A stretch of DNA of 64,000 nucleotides. It comes from Polyangiaceae bacterium. Lineage in GTDB: Bacteria; Myxococcota_A; Polyangia; Polyangiales; Polyangiaceae. A program made the translations under genes and the position numbers. Of this stretch, positions 15,940 to 24,050 are shown piece after piece. The stretch spans positions 70,168-134,167 of the forward strand of contig JACKEA010000011.1 in NCBI GenBank assembly GCA_020633235.1, written 5' to 3'. The notes beneath the pieces are model-generated. The model made no database searches and was not told the origin of the DNA. It saw nothing but the letters and a program-made list of their open reading frames with translations. Every line of letters begins with the position of its first letter. Position 1 is the stretch's first letter.

Positions 15940-16425
15940 CTAGGTGTACTTCTCGGTCTCTTGCATCCAATTGTCGAACTCGGCTTGGGCGCCTTCCTTT
16001 GTGGCGAGCGCCCGGAGCTGGTCACGAACGGCTCGCGGGATGCGGTTCTTCACATCGGGAAAGCCGTGGTAGTTGCGCGTGTTCCCTCGCCGGTGGGCCC
16101 GGTAGGGCACGCCCTTGTAGGTGTTGAACACGTACTTGGGGATCGGGCTGCGGTCGGTTGCTGGGCTCCAGCGGACGCCCTCATCGAGAAGTCGCTGCGC
16201 CAGTTCGGTGTCGATCTCGGACGAGCACTTTCCAACGAGGGCACCGTCTTCATCCTCGGTGACACGAGCCACTGCCGAAGTCCCACGGTGCTTCTCGCGG
16301 TGGTTCAAGTCCGGGTCGTAGGTCAGTTCCACCGGCTCCTCAAACGCGGCGAAGCCTAATGATAGCAGCCCCGCCAGCGCAAGAGGCGCCCGTGTCAAGC
16401 CACAGTTGAGCGCAGTTTGTTGCAT
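15940..16425 (-). CDS. Hypothetical protein of the E2 operon
   Basis: A 161-residue protein from ATG 16425 to TAG 15940-15942. It has no membrane segment of useful length and no family that I recognise. Its C-terminal half has strong basic/aromatic content (YKGVPYRAHRRGNTRNYHGFPDVKNRIPRAV), which is compatible with nucleic-acid binding or a toxin-like fold. The frame stays open upstream to 16797, but that part belongs to the out-of-frame CPCGI gene. It is coupled to the ImmA/IrrE gene. Confidence 0.5.
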   Translation of the reverse strand: MQQTALNCGLTRAPLALAGLLSLGFAAFEEPVELTYDPDLNHREKHRGTSAVARVTEDEDGALVGKCSSEIDTELAQRLLDEGVRWSPATDRSPIPKYVFNTYKGVPYRAHRRGNTRNYHGFPDVKNRIPRAVRDQLRALATKEGAQAEFDNWMQETEKYT

Positions 16426-16514
16426 GCGTCCTAAGGGACGCAAGAAACGCGCCTGCGGCGGCGGCGAAGTGAACCGCTGTTCAGGAAGCGAGGGACGCCG
16501 CCGCCGGTGAATGG

Positions 16515-16797
16515 TCAAGCGAGCCAGAGTATTGGCGCCTCGACTACCCAGCTCCCGAACACCTGCACCAGCTCGAACAGGTCGTCGGTGCCGGCGTGGG
16601 CGATCCTCCCGCCCTTCTCCACGAAGTCCGAGAGCTGGTTCGCCAACAACCGAGCCGCCAGCATCAACGCCTGGAGCGTGTCGCTCTCCGCTAATGTCGG
16701 GGTGGCGCACGCCCAGCCCCTCGATCCCGCAAGGGCACTTCGCTTCCTGCTCGTCCACCGTGTACGGCAAGCCGGGTCGGTCAGTCTTCGTCATCAT
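16515..16797 (-). pseudogene. CPCGI-(D/E)-G family small gene, frameshifted (E2 copy)
   Basis: Frame one from ATG 16797 gives YTVDEQEAKCPCGIEG, then HPDISGE. A one-base shift near 16690 gives DTLQALMLAARLL, LSDFVEKGG, and an end at TGA 16515-16517. The family is the same as at 4467-4736 in E1, but the shift lies at a different place, so this is independent decay and not a programmed signal. An intact protein would have ~95 residues. It overlaps the end of the upstream gene (ATGATG across its TGA). Confidence 0.55.
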
Positions 16798-17051
16798 CTT
16801 CTTCCGACTCGGGTGCCTCGCTGGAGCGTAATCGCCATCGGATCGCCAACAGAAGCAGGTTCCGATGGCTGATGCTGCTGACCTCGGGACCGGAAACGGA
16901 GATCGCTAGCTCTGCTGATAGTTCGCGAGCAGCATCGCTTCGGATCTCAGTGTCTGACTCTTGGAGGGTGGAACCCCTCGCGTTCAGGCGACGCCTTTAG
17001 GAGGCTCGCGGTGCGTTCTATTGGATGAGTGAATACCGCCGGGCCGCTCAT
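16781..17051 (-). pseudogene. Small hypothetical gene, frameshifted
   Basis: ATG 17051 reads GPAVFTHPIERTASLLKA. After a one-base shift near 16975 the frame continues LQESDTEIRSDAARELSAEL, then RNLLLLAIRWRL and an acidic tail (SEEDDDED) to TGA 16781-16783. The two halves together give about 90 residues. It sits 22 bases after the previous gene's stop and overlaps the next start. No family recognised. Confidence 0.4.
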
Positions 17052-17072
17052 ACCGTCTACCGGTTTAGAGTT

Positions 17073-17968
17073 TCAAGACATCGAAGAGCATGACGACGAT
17101 TTCAAGGTCACCGAGTGTGAGCCTGCGTCGCCGGTGATGTCTTCAGCCGCCGCGATTGTGTTCAGCACCTCCGACAACTCGTTCACTTCACCCTGTGTGA
17201 CACGCTGCCGAGAAACGTCGTCCGGTAGTTGGGCAACACCTGCGAGTTCGTCCACGGTCACTCGCCGACTCGTGGCGCGTCGTTGCCAACGACTCGTCCG
17301 ACGAACGAGGCGCTTCGTTCCCGCCCCCACTGGTCGAAACCCAAACGCTCGCCCTCCGCCACGCCCAGATCCGTGGGCAGGCGGGCAGGGCCCGTCGCGT
17401 GACCGAGAGCCGTAACTTCCTTGTTTGCCGTGTCGTCGAGGACTTCTGCGAGTGGAATCAAGTCGGCCGATTCCGGCATCACCGCCAACTCAGACACCCG
17501 AAGGGAGGGAATCGCACCGACACGCAACTGCGCTGCTGGCAAGCCTGTGGTGAAGAACTCGAACGGCGTGCCGCCATCCAAGAGGACGTGGAGCATTTCC
17601 ACTCCAGCACCGCGCCCCTTCTTGAACGCCGCCGCCCCGTGAGATTGCTTGCCCGTGAGCGTCCACGAAGTGCCAAGGGTTCGGTAGGCGTCCATCAGTA
17701 GAAGGAGGGGAGGTACCTTCTGTTCGGGACTTGCTGGTCCGTCGAAATGAGCACGAAGCCCGGGAATTACCGCACCATGGAGCAACTCTATCTTCGCTCG
17801 AATCTCGTCTGCATCGAAGTCGGCTGCCGAACTGATCACCTCTTGCGCAGCGGTCAAAGCGTAGATTTCCTTCCGGAGGTCAAGCGCACGGAGTAGCTTG
17901 CTCTCCTCGCGGATGGCACTCTCGACCCTATCGAACCCAGAAGTTGTGTCGTTGCGCAGGACTTCCAT
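17073..17968 (-). pseudogene. Hypothetical gene at the head of the E2 operon, frameshifted
   Basis: From ATG 17968 the frame encodes about 230 residues (DRVESAIREESKLLRALDLRK, then MDAYRTLGTSWTLTGKQ). A one-base shift near 17280 moves the rest to another frame (RVTVDELAGVAQL, then GEVNELSEVLNTIAAAEDI). The two frames fit one protein of ~300 residues. The N-terminus is coiled-coil-like. No family recognised. A TGA 11 codons upstream leaves no earlier start. It faces the restriction gene, with 188 bases between starts. Confidence 0.45.
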
Positions 17969-18155
17969 GCCGTCGAGTACGGCCTGGAACCCCCGGACGT
18001 TGGTTCAGGCTGCCGATCTTTTGCGGAGACTTGGGATCCCCGCCGCACTCGTTGACGGAGCGCATCGCAGATCCTCGCCGTGCGTGTCTGCGCGTCTGCA
18101 CGGCGGTCGATAGGAGGTGGTCTCGGAGCGGGACTCCCACTAGTCTGCCGTCGGA

Positions 18156-19244
18156 ATGGCCCCCAAGAAGCAGGCTCGACAGTCCGGGTCTCCGTTCGGA
18201 CAGGCAGTTCGGGCGAAGGCCATCGAGGCATACTTCGCGAACACCGACGCGGTGACGGCCGACAACGCCTGGGAGCACGTGTACCACCTGCTCCTCTCGA
18301 TCGACCGGCGGACAAGGCTGGCGCACGTGATGGATTCAAATCACATGCAACCCGGCGGTAGCTTCCATGGCCGCGCCGTGCTGTTCACCGACTTGCTTTG
18401 TGGCCGTTGGGGAATCGAACGAAAAGAGCTGCCCCCCACGTTGGACCACTTGTTCCGCGCCTGCGTGGAGGAGTACCTCAAGCAGCGGGAGCAGCAGCTC
18501 GCACGTGCCGTCGAACGGACCGTGGACCAGATCGTGGAAGCTGGTGGAGGAACGGAAGAGGTCGAAGAGTCGGTCTCCGAGTTCCTCATCGACATCGCCG
18601 ATCTGCTCGTGGCCAGACTCGGGCTTGAGAAAACCCGCGAACTGGTCGAAGTCGTAGCCGAGATTGAACGACGGGCCGAGCACTACTTCACTATCGAGAA
18701 GAAGCGACAGAACGTCCGCGGCGAAGGCTTCGAGGACACGCTGGAGTGGCTTCTCCTGAATGTCTCGGGCGTGCCACGGGAGCAGTTGGTCGTGCGCACG
18801 GCCGCCAACAACCTGCCGGGCTTCAAGAAGCCGCTCACGTCCGCTGGGAAGCGAAAGGACAAGGTGCCCAAGCCCGACCTGGCGGTCACGACGCCTGCGG
18901 GCGACCTGACGCGATGGATTCTTACGGCGAAGTGGAGTCTGCGGCAGGATCGACTCGACCAGTTTGGACAGGAAGCCGCGTACTACCGGGCCAACAAGAT
19001 CCAGGCCCCATCCGTGGACTTCGTGCTGATGACGAACGAGATGGATGTCGCCCGACTGCGTGATGTCCTCTCACCTCCCGAAGGTCCTGGCGGTTTCCAC
19101 TTCAACCGTGTGTACCACGTGAACCGGGACCTACTGGAAGAGACCCACGGCGAGCGGTTCGCTCCGTTGAAAGTCTACAAGGAGGAAGCTCGGCTCCTTT
19201 CGCTTGCCGACCTCCTGAAACACGCGGAGACCCTCAGACCGTAG
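18156..19244 (+). CDS. Predicted type II restriction endonuclease
   Basis: A 362-residue protein convergent with, and overlapping by 11 bases, a C5-cytosine methyltransferase gene, as expected of a type II R-M pair. A PD-(D/E)XK-type core is suggested by KVPKPDLAVTT (~residues 236-246) and ILTAKWSLRQDR (~255-266), with AKWS replacing the usual ExK. An upstream helical region is coiled-coil-like (YLKQREQQLARAVERTVDQIVE). The glycosylase beside the methyltransferase supports the R-M reading. I cannot assign the recognition sequence. The start follows at the first ATG; there is no strong Shine-Dalgarno. Confidence 0.65.
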   Translation: MAPKKQARQSGSPFGQAVRAKAIEAYFANTDAVTADNAWEHVYHLLLSIDRRTRLAHVMDSNHMQPGGSFHGRAVLFTDLLCGRWGIERKELPPTLDHLFRACVEEYLKQREQQLARAVERTVDQIVEAGGGTEEVEESVSEFLIDIADLLVARLGLEKTRELVEVVAEIERRAEHYFTIEKKRQNVRGEGFEDTLEWLLLNVSGVPREQLVVRTAANNLPGFKKPLTSAGKRKDKVPKPDLAVTTPAGDLTRWILTAKWSLRQDRLDQFGQEAAYYRANKIQAPSVDFVLMTNEMDVARLRDVLSPPEGPGGFHFNRVYHVNRDLLEETHGERFAPLKVYKEEARLLSLADLLKHAETLRP

Positions 19245-20574
19245 CGGTCCTCTCGGCCACCCGGAACGAAGGCTGCCGGGACGCCTTGTAGCGGGCCGGA
19301 CGGATCAGCGGAAGCAATGCCTCGCCGATGGCCTTGCCCAGCAGCGGGGGCACGGCGTTACCAACCTGGGCGTAGCGGCTGTGGCGGTCGCCGTTCAGGA
19401 AAGTGTAGGAGTCCGGAAAGCTGTGGAGCCTGGCAAATTCTCGGACCGACAAGGCCCGCAGGGCCTCGTAGTGGTAGACGCAATCCGTCTTGGTATTCAG
19501 CGTCCAAGAAAAGTAGTCCGGGTGCAGCTTCCGGTAGGCGTAGTAGTGCTTCCGGCTCAGCTCGTCGCGGCCGATGTCGGGGCCCCACTTCGTCCCGTTC
19601 AGGTAGCGACCTTGCAGCTCGGGCGGGATGTCACGGAAGTTCCCGCCCTGAGGGATAGCAGCGAGCCGTCTGGTCGTGTCTTCGCGGATCGAAGGTACAT
19701 CGCCGTTGTAGACCTCGGTCAGCGAGCCCCGCATTATCCGCTGATAGGCGGTCGTTGCCTTTCCTGGGTAGCGGAACGCTTCGTTCGAGGGCTTACGCTC
19801 TAGCCGCTCGGCGGGCTTCCATCCGACAAGGTCCCCGATGGCCTGTTGGACGGTGACGAACTCCAGGTTGTCCGGATCCAAGAGGCGATCGAGCACGCTC
19901 ATCTCCCCCATTGCGAGCTGCTCCTCTGGCATCCGATAGAATGGACGGCTGCGCCGGTCCAGGGAGCGGATGAGCTGGAACCGCTCAGCAGCGCCGGTGC
20001 GGCGAGGGAAGCGGGGATCAAGACCCATGTCGGAACGAACCCCTACAATCAGAACGCGTCGTCGAGTCTGCGGAACTCCGTAGTCCGCTGCATCGAGGAT
20101 CGACCACGCCACGTTGTAGGAGCCATTCATCCCAAGGTCGCGGAGGATCTTGCCGCCGACCTTGCCGCCAGCCAGGTTCTTCATGCCGACGACATTCTCC
20201 ATCACGAAAACCTTCGGTTGGAGCTGCCGCACGATGCCCAAGAGATGACGGTACAGGGAGTTGCGGGGGTCGTCCGTTTCCCGATCGTGGTTGCGGACCT
20301 GTGAGAACGCTTGGCACGGAGGACCGCCTGCTACCAAGTCGATCTCCTTGCCCTTTGTGGCCGTCAGGATCTCCTTCCGGACCTTGGCGCTCGTGATGTC
20401 CCCGGGGACGAAGATTGTACCGTGCTTGGTGTGGTTGTCGCTGTAGGTTTCCGCGGCCCACTCGTCCCAGTCGTTGGCCACCACTGTCTGATACCCCGCA
20501 AGGCGAAGACCTTCCGAGAGGCCCCCAGCACCAGCGAACAGATCGACGGAGAGCGGTTTCGATGTCTTGCTCAT
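19234..20574 (-). CDS. DNA C5-cytosine methyltransferase
   Basis: A 446-residue enzyme with all main motifs: I DLFAGAGGLSEGL (~11-23), IV GGPPCQAFS with catalytic Cys ~87, VI FVMENV, VIII QTRRR, a target-recognition region ~200-380, and X GNAVPP near the end. It methylates carbon 5 of cytosine, protecting DNA from the partner nuclease at 18156. ATG 20574 overlaps the glycosylase stop as ATGA. It is intact in an otherwise decaying element, as expected if loss would be lethal or costly while the nuclease is expressed. Confidence 0.9.
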   Translation of the reverse strand: MSKTSKPLSVDLFAGAGGLSEGLRLAGYQTVVANDWDEWAAETYSDNHTKHGTIFVPGDITSAKVRKEILTATKGKEIDLVAGGPPCQAFSQVRNHDRETDDPRNSLYRHLLGIVRQLQPKVFVMENVVGMKNLAGGKVGGKILRDLGMNGSYNVAWSILDAADYGVPQTRRRVLIVGVRSDMGLDPRFPRRTGAAERFQLIRSLDRRSRPFYRMPEEQLAMGEMSVLDRLLDPDNLEFVTVQQAIGDLVGWKPAERLERKPSNEAFRYPGKATTAYQRIMRGSLTEVYNGDVPSIREDTTRRLAAIPQGGNFRDIPPELQGRYLNGTKWGPDIGRDELSRKHYYAYRKLHPDYFSWTLNTKTDCVYHYEALRALSVREFARLHSFPDSYTFLNGDRHSRYAQVGNAVPPLLGKAIGEALLPLIRPARYKASRQPSFRVAERTATV

Positions 20575-21200
20575 AAGAGATTCCGTTGGCAGGAGCGCGA
20601 CAGCGTACAGGTGCCGCATGACGGAGCTGTTGGACGACACACCGTCTGTCCGTGAGCGACGAGGTTCACATGGAGCCCATGTCGGTACGCAGGAGCAACC
20701 AGTTGCTGTAATTCGTTGTGCAAGGCTCGGCGCCTGTAGATGGCGTCCCGCTTGAGCACCCCGTATCGCCGAAAGATGCGGAACGTGTTCGAGTCAACGG
20801 GGAAGACGCGATGGCCGAACGAGTACAGGCGGATGCACCGGGCACCTTTGGTGTCTAGCCCCGGAAGGCGCCGCAGCTCTCGCTCGGCATCCGCCTCATC
20901 TATGTCTCGAAGCGCGTTCAAACTGTACGTCCCGAATCTCGTGCGGACAGATTCAAGCAGGTTGCGCACCAGGAGCGCACGCGATTTCTGGAACCCGCTA
21001 GGACGTAGAATGTCCTCCAGGTCCGGGGCCGCTGCGACAAGTTGCCACGTCGTGTATCTCGCTCGCAGTGAAGTATAGACGGAACGAGCACGCTCCAGGT
21101 CCGTCTGGTATGTCAACAAGATGTACACACCTTCGGACAGGGGATCGGCTTGGTTCCCCAAATCCGGAGTGCCATGTACCGACTGGAGGTGGCGAGCCAT
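20571..21200 (-). CDS. HhH-GPD DNA mismatch glycosylase of the R-M locus
   Basis: A 209-residue EndoIII/MutY-superfamily enzyme. The helix-hairpin-helix reads LPGLDTKGARC, with Lys in the position of the EndoIII catalytic Lys. The catalytic Asp is in FPVDSNTFRIFRR. The C-terminus has C-x6-C-x2-C-x5-C (CRPTAPSCGTCTLSRSC) for a 4Fe-4S cluster. It probably repairs T:G mismatches from deaminated 5-methylcytosine, like Mig.Mth-type enzymes or Vsr next to methyltransferases. ATG 21200 is preferred to 21434. It overlaps the methyltransferase start (ATGA). Confidence 0.8.
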   Translation of the reverse strand: MARHLQSVHGTPDLGNQADPLSEGVYILLTYQTDLERARSVYTSLRARYTTWQLVAAAPDLEDILRPSGFQKSRALLVRNLLESVRTRFGTYSLNALRDIDEADAERELRRLPGLDTKGARCIRLYSFGHRVFPVDSNTFRIFRRYGVLKRDAIYRRRALHNELQQLVAPAYRHGLHVNLVAHGQTVCRPTAPSCGTCTLSRSCQRNLL

Positions 21201-21589
21201 CGAGCGAATGCGCCGCCGAGCACGCTGGTCGTCGGGTTGCCAGCTCGGCGAAAGGCCACTCGGCGAATCCGCCACGGTTACCGCCAGCGCCCAGGATGCC
21301 CCATCGTGTCCATCTTGTAGCACCGATGGACGAGCATGGAAATGGCCGCTTTCGCAGGTTGCTCGGCGTCGGAGCGAGGCCCACATGGCGGTACTACGTA
21401 CTGCGGCCACGCGGTCTTGCGCCTGCCATCCCAATCGTCGCTAGCTACGCCTCGACGCTCGCGGGACACGCAGCCGCTAGCGTCCCGCCAACTCGACAAC
21501 GATGGGGCAGTGGCGACTCAGGCTCTGGTGCCGGAGTCCTGGCAAGCACCCGGTACAAGTCGGACGCTGGTCGAAACGTAGTACCGCCT

Positions 21590-21871
21590 GTGAAGCAGAG
21601 CGAGCCCCCGACCCTCGTCCGCAAGTTTTTCGACGACGATGCCCTCACGTGGGCGATCGACCCGTTGCTCAAGGCTGACGACAACTACAACCGTCAGACC
21701 AAGAAGATCCTCCGCATGCAGAAGCGTCTTCGAGCCGCCGCCTGCGACGAGGCGTTCAGCAGGTACTTGAAGCTGGAGGAGGCGGTCAACGCCCGCTTCG
21801 GCGACGCGCTCGTTGTTGTTGCCCGCTGGGCTTTCCGGGCGGGCCTGCACTCCGGACGGCGGCAGCGGTGA
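21590..21871 (+). CDS. Small hypothetical protein
   Basis: GTG 21590 gives a 93-residue, mostly helical, charged protein (LVRKFFDDDALTWAIDPLLKADDNYNRQTKKIL, read in part). The frame stays open upstream without clear starts. Its 3' end overlaps the frameshifted XRE gene by about 86 bases, tail to tail. It may belong to the R-M locus; function unknown. Confidence 0.45.
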   Translation: MKQSEPPTLVRKFFDDDALTWAIDPLLKADDNYNRQTKKILRMQKRLRAAACDEAFSRYLKLEEAVNARFGDALVVVARWAFRAGLHSGRRQR

Positions 21872-22278
21872 TCAGCTTGATTGCCCGGACGAGATCGTCG
21901 ATGGCCGCGTCGTCCCAGCCTCGGACCATGGCCAGTAGGCGGGCCTGTGCGGGACCGAGCCGCTGCGGCTTGTCGGCAAGCCTTCCTCGCGACAAGATCG
22001 GATTCGTTGGCGCCGACCGCCGCTGCCAATCTCACCAGAAGGTCGTGGCTCGGAGAGAACCGCGCTCTCTCTATCCTGCTGACGGTCGCGTCGGTGACAT
22101 CGGCCAGCTCCGCGAGCCGGGCCTGGGTCAGCCCGGCCTCGCCGCGAAGGCGCCGGAGTAGCGATCCCAGTGAACGCGTTGCCGCTCGTGACGGCGCCGG
22201 TCGGCTCACAGCCAGACGGACCACGAGCTTGCACTCTCGCCACAGGCGGAGGTGTTCGGGGGGCAGCCGGGTGCTCAC
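21786..22278 (-). pseudogene. XRE-family HTH regulator, frameshifted
   Basis: GTG 22278 leads to a Cro/C1-type HTH: LRRLRGEAGLTQARLAELADVTDATVSRIER, read over several motifs with GLTQ and VSRIE as key blocks. A one-base shift near 21990 is required to reach the continuation LADKPQRLGPAQARLLAMVRGWDDAAIDDLVRAI, ending at 21786. It resembles R-M controller proteins, which may explain its place beside the R-M genes, but it would now be truncated. The sequence before GTG abuts the OmpA fragment. Confidence 0.6.
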
Positions 22279-22308
22279 GACGCCACCTGGCGTTGGAGGT
22301 CCTGGTTC

Positions 22309-22434
22309 GGCACGCCGACGTGCGAGTGCGGAGGCGTCTCCGCGCTCTTCCGCGTTGGCGATGCCTATGACAAACACCGAGCTCTCAGCATCAGCCGAGA
22401 GCTCGCTTGCCCAAACCGTGAGCTCTTCGCGCTG
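22309..22434 (-). pseudogene. OmpA-domain fragment duplicated from 7831-7956
   Basis: About 126 bases match the OmpA-like gene at 7831-7956 in reverse orientation with roughly five differences; both read ELSADAES, VFVIGIANAEERGDASALARRRA. It directly abuts att-like copy D on one side and the XRE gene on the other. The fragment therefore joined D by a recombination event involving DNA like that beside copy B. Confidence 0.8.
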
Positions 22435-22441
22435 GCGTCGC

Positions 22442-22498
22442 GACCCAGGGTGGCGTCGCCTTCGCCACCCTGCGCGCCAAGGCCGTGTGAAGGCTACT
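22442..22498 (+). repeat. att-like copy D (right boundary of E2)
   Basis: The core ACCCAGGGTGGCGTCGCCTT to GTGTGAAGGCTACT repeats copy C in direct orientation. It carries the perfect hairpin AGGGTGGC / GCCACCCT with a 9-nt loop. GGCTACTT then runs into the 3' end of the PHP-domain gene (stop 22494-22496). If E2 were removed by C x D recombination, the radical-SAM and PHP genes would be left convergent and immediately adjacent. Confidence 0.75.
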
Positions 22499-24050
22499 TC
22501 TCGAACCAGATCGGTCCGGAGATGATCACGTCGCCGTCCTGCTGGTTGGCGATGGCTACCACATAGGTCTTCTTGGTGACGTTCAGCGGGAAGCTCACCG
22601 TGCAGGGATTCTTGCCGGCGCACTTCTTGGTGGCGAGGAGCTTCTGTCCCGGGCCGTACAGCTTCACCGGGCCGAAGCCGTCCTTGGCCTGCTTGTCCGT
22701 GAGCGTGACGGTGATCTTGCTGTCGCCAAAGCCGTGGAGCTTCGAGCCCATCCAGCACACGCCGTCCGCCACCATCTCGATGCGGGAAGTGTCGTCGTTG
22801 GTGGCCGCGGTGCGGTTGGCGAGCACGGCGCTGCGCACGGTTCCGCGGGTGAGCTTTGCCGCCCACAAGAGTGTGGCGTTCGAGGTGTCTCCCCAGCCGC
22901 CGTGATGGTTGTCCTCGTTCCACGAGGGCGACACCAGCCAGCCGTGATCCAGCGCCGTGAAGTAGGCCTTCAGCTTGTCCGGGAAGCTGCCGTGGCCGTT
23001 GAACTCCATCAGCCGGACCTTGTCCTCGGCCACCGGATAGAACGCGTAGTTCTTGAAGGTGCCGGGCCACGGCGGATGGTTGAACTGCCCGACGCACTGC
23101 TTGCAGTCCGCCATGGACTGATAGATGCCGGGGATGTTCGCCTTGGGGTTGAAGAACTTGTCGGGGAACAGGGTGTTGAAGTGGCCAATGCCCTTGGCGC
23201 CTTCGAACACCGTCTTCTCCCAACCGCAGCCGGCCACGAAGGTTTCGGAGTTGTACTTGTTCGCTGCGGCCTTGCAGCCCGCCCACTCGGCGGGAGTGAT
23301 GCCGTTGCGGTGATCCGAAAGCCACAAGAAGTCGAAGGGCGGCTTCGTCACCTGGCTCGCGTGCTTGAAAGCTTGAAGCGGCGTGCCTTGACCGTCGGAG
23401 ATGTGCGTGTGGGCGTGCAGTCCGCCGTAGTAGAACTTGAAGTCGCCCTGCACGCAGCCTTTGCGCTGACAAGTGCCGCAGTCCTTTGCACACGACTTGC
23501 AGTCTTCGTCTGCGTCGCAGGTGCCGTCGCCGCAGGTGGCGCACACGCCGCAGTCGTCCTCGCAGCTGTCGCAGGTTTCCCCGGCGTCGCACGTGCCATT
23601 GCCGCAGCTATCGCAAGCGCCGCAGTCGGCCGAGCACGACTCGCAGGTCTCCGTTTCGGAGCAGGTGCCGTCGCCGCAGCCCTCGCACACGCCGCAATCG
23701 TCAGCGCAGTTGGTGCAGTTCTCGCCCGAGGTGGCAGCGCACATTCCGTCCCCGCACACCGAACACGCGCCGCAGTCTTCCGCACAGGACTCGCACGACT
23801 CGAGCCCGGTCTCCAGCTCGCAAGTGCCGTTGCCGCACACGGGGCACTCGCCGCAGTCGGCCGGGCAGTTCTCACACACCTCGTCGTCGTCGTGGCTGCA
23901 CACGCCGTCGCCGCAGGTAGCGGGTATGTAGCGGTCGCTCGCCGCTTCCGGCGCGCTGCTGGAGCAACCTCCGGAGGTGCTCGCCACCGATACGACCAGG
24001 GCCACCACGCCGAGCAATGCAGCGACGGGGAAGTTCCGGATCCGAGCCAT
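22494..24050 (-). CDS. Cys-rich-repeat lipoprotein with a PHP-type metallohydrolase domain
   Basis: A 518-residue protein starting at ATG 24050, with a lipoprotein-like signal (MARIRNFPVAALLGVV..., lipobox SGGC). About seven units of a 20-25 residue repeat follow: CGDGxC then ExCxxCxxDCGxC, each with six Cys. Then a PHP-type domain: YYGGLHAHTHISDG (HxH metal-binding), FLWLSDHRNGI (D-H motif), and NHHGGWGD further on. The domain is a metal-dependent phosphoesterase-like fold, here extracellular or envelope-attached. The repeats are probably disulphide-bonded spacers. The role is unknown. Confidence 0.75.
   Translation of the reverse strand: MARIRNFPVAALLGVVALVVSVASTSGGCSSSAPEAASDRYIPATCGDGVCSHDDDEVCENCPADCGECPVCGNGTCELETGLESCESCAEDCGACSVCGDGMCAATSGENCTNCADDCGVCEGCGDGTCSETETCESCSADCGACDSCGNGTCDAGETCDSCEDDCGVCATCGDGTCDADEDCKSCAKDCGTCQRKGCVQGDFKFYYGGLHAHTHISDGQGTPLQAFKHASQVTKPPFDFLWLSDHRNGITPAEWAGCKAAANKYNSETFVAGCGWEKTVFEGAKGIGHFNTLFPDKFFNPKANIPGIYQSMADCKQCVGQFNHPPWPGTFKNYAFYPVAEDKVRLMEFNGHGSFPDKLKAYFTALDHGWLVSPSWNEDNHHGGWGDTSNATLLWAAKLTRGTVRSAVLANRTAATNDDTSRIEMVADGVCWMGSKLHGFGDSKITVTLTDKQAKDGFGPVKLYGPGQKLLATKKCAGKNPCTVSFPLNVTKKTYVVAIANQQDGDVIISGPIWFEK

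Noticed and set aside
15940..16797. One 285-residue gene
   Set aside because: The upstream part of this frame conflicts with the better-supported CPCGI family reading in another frame; only the segment from ATG 16425 looks like a gene.
684..22278. Frameshifts as pure sequencing error
   Set aside because: Possible, but not the preferred explanation: breaks are concentrated in E1/E2 while about 45 kb of host coding sequence, including very long genes, is uninterrupted.
21694..23592. 632-codon minus-strand open frame
   Set aside because: It joins an antiframe of the PHP lipoprotein, the OmpA fragment and the XRE gene. No single protein is supported.
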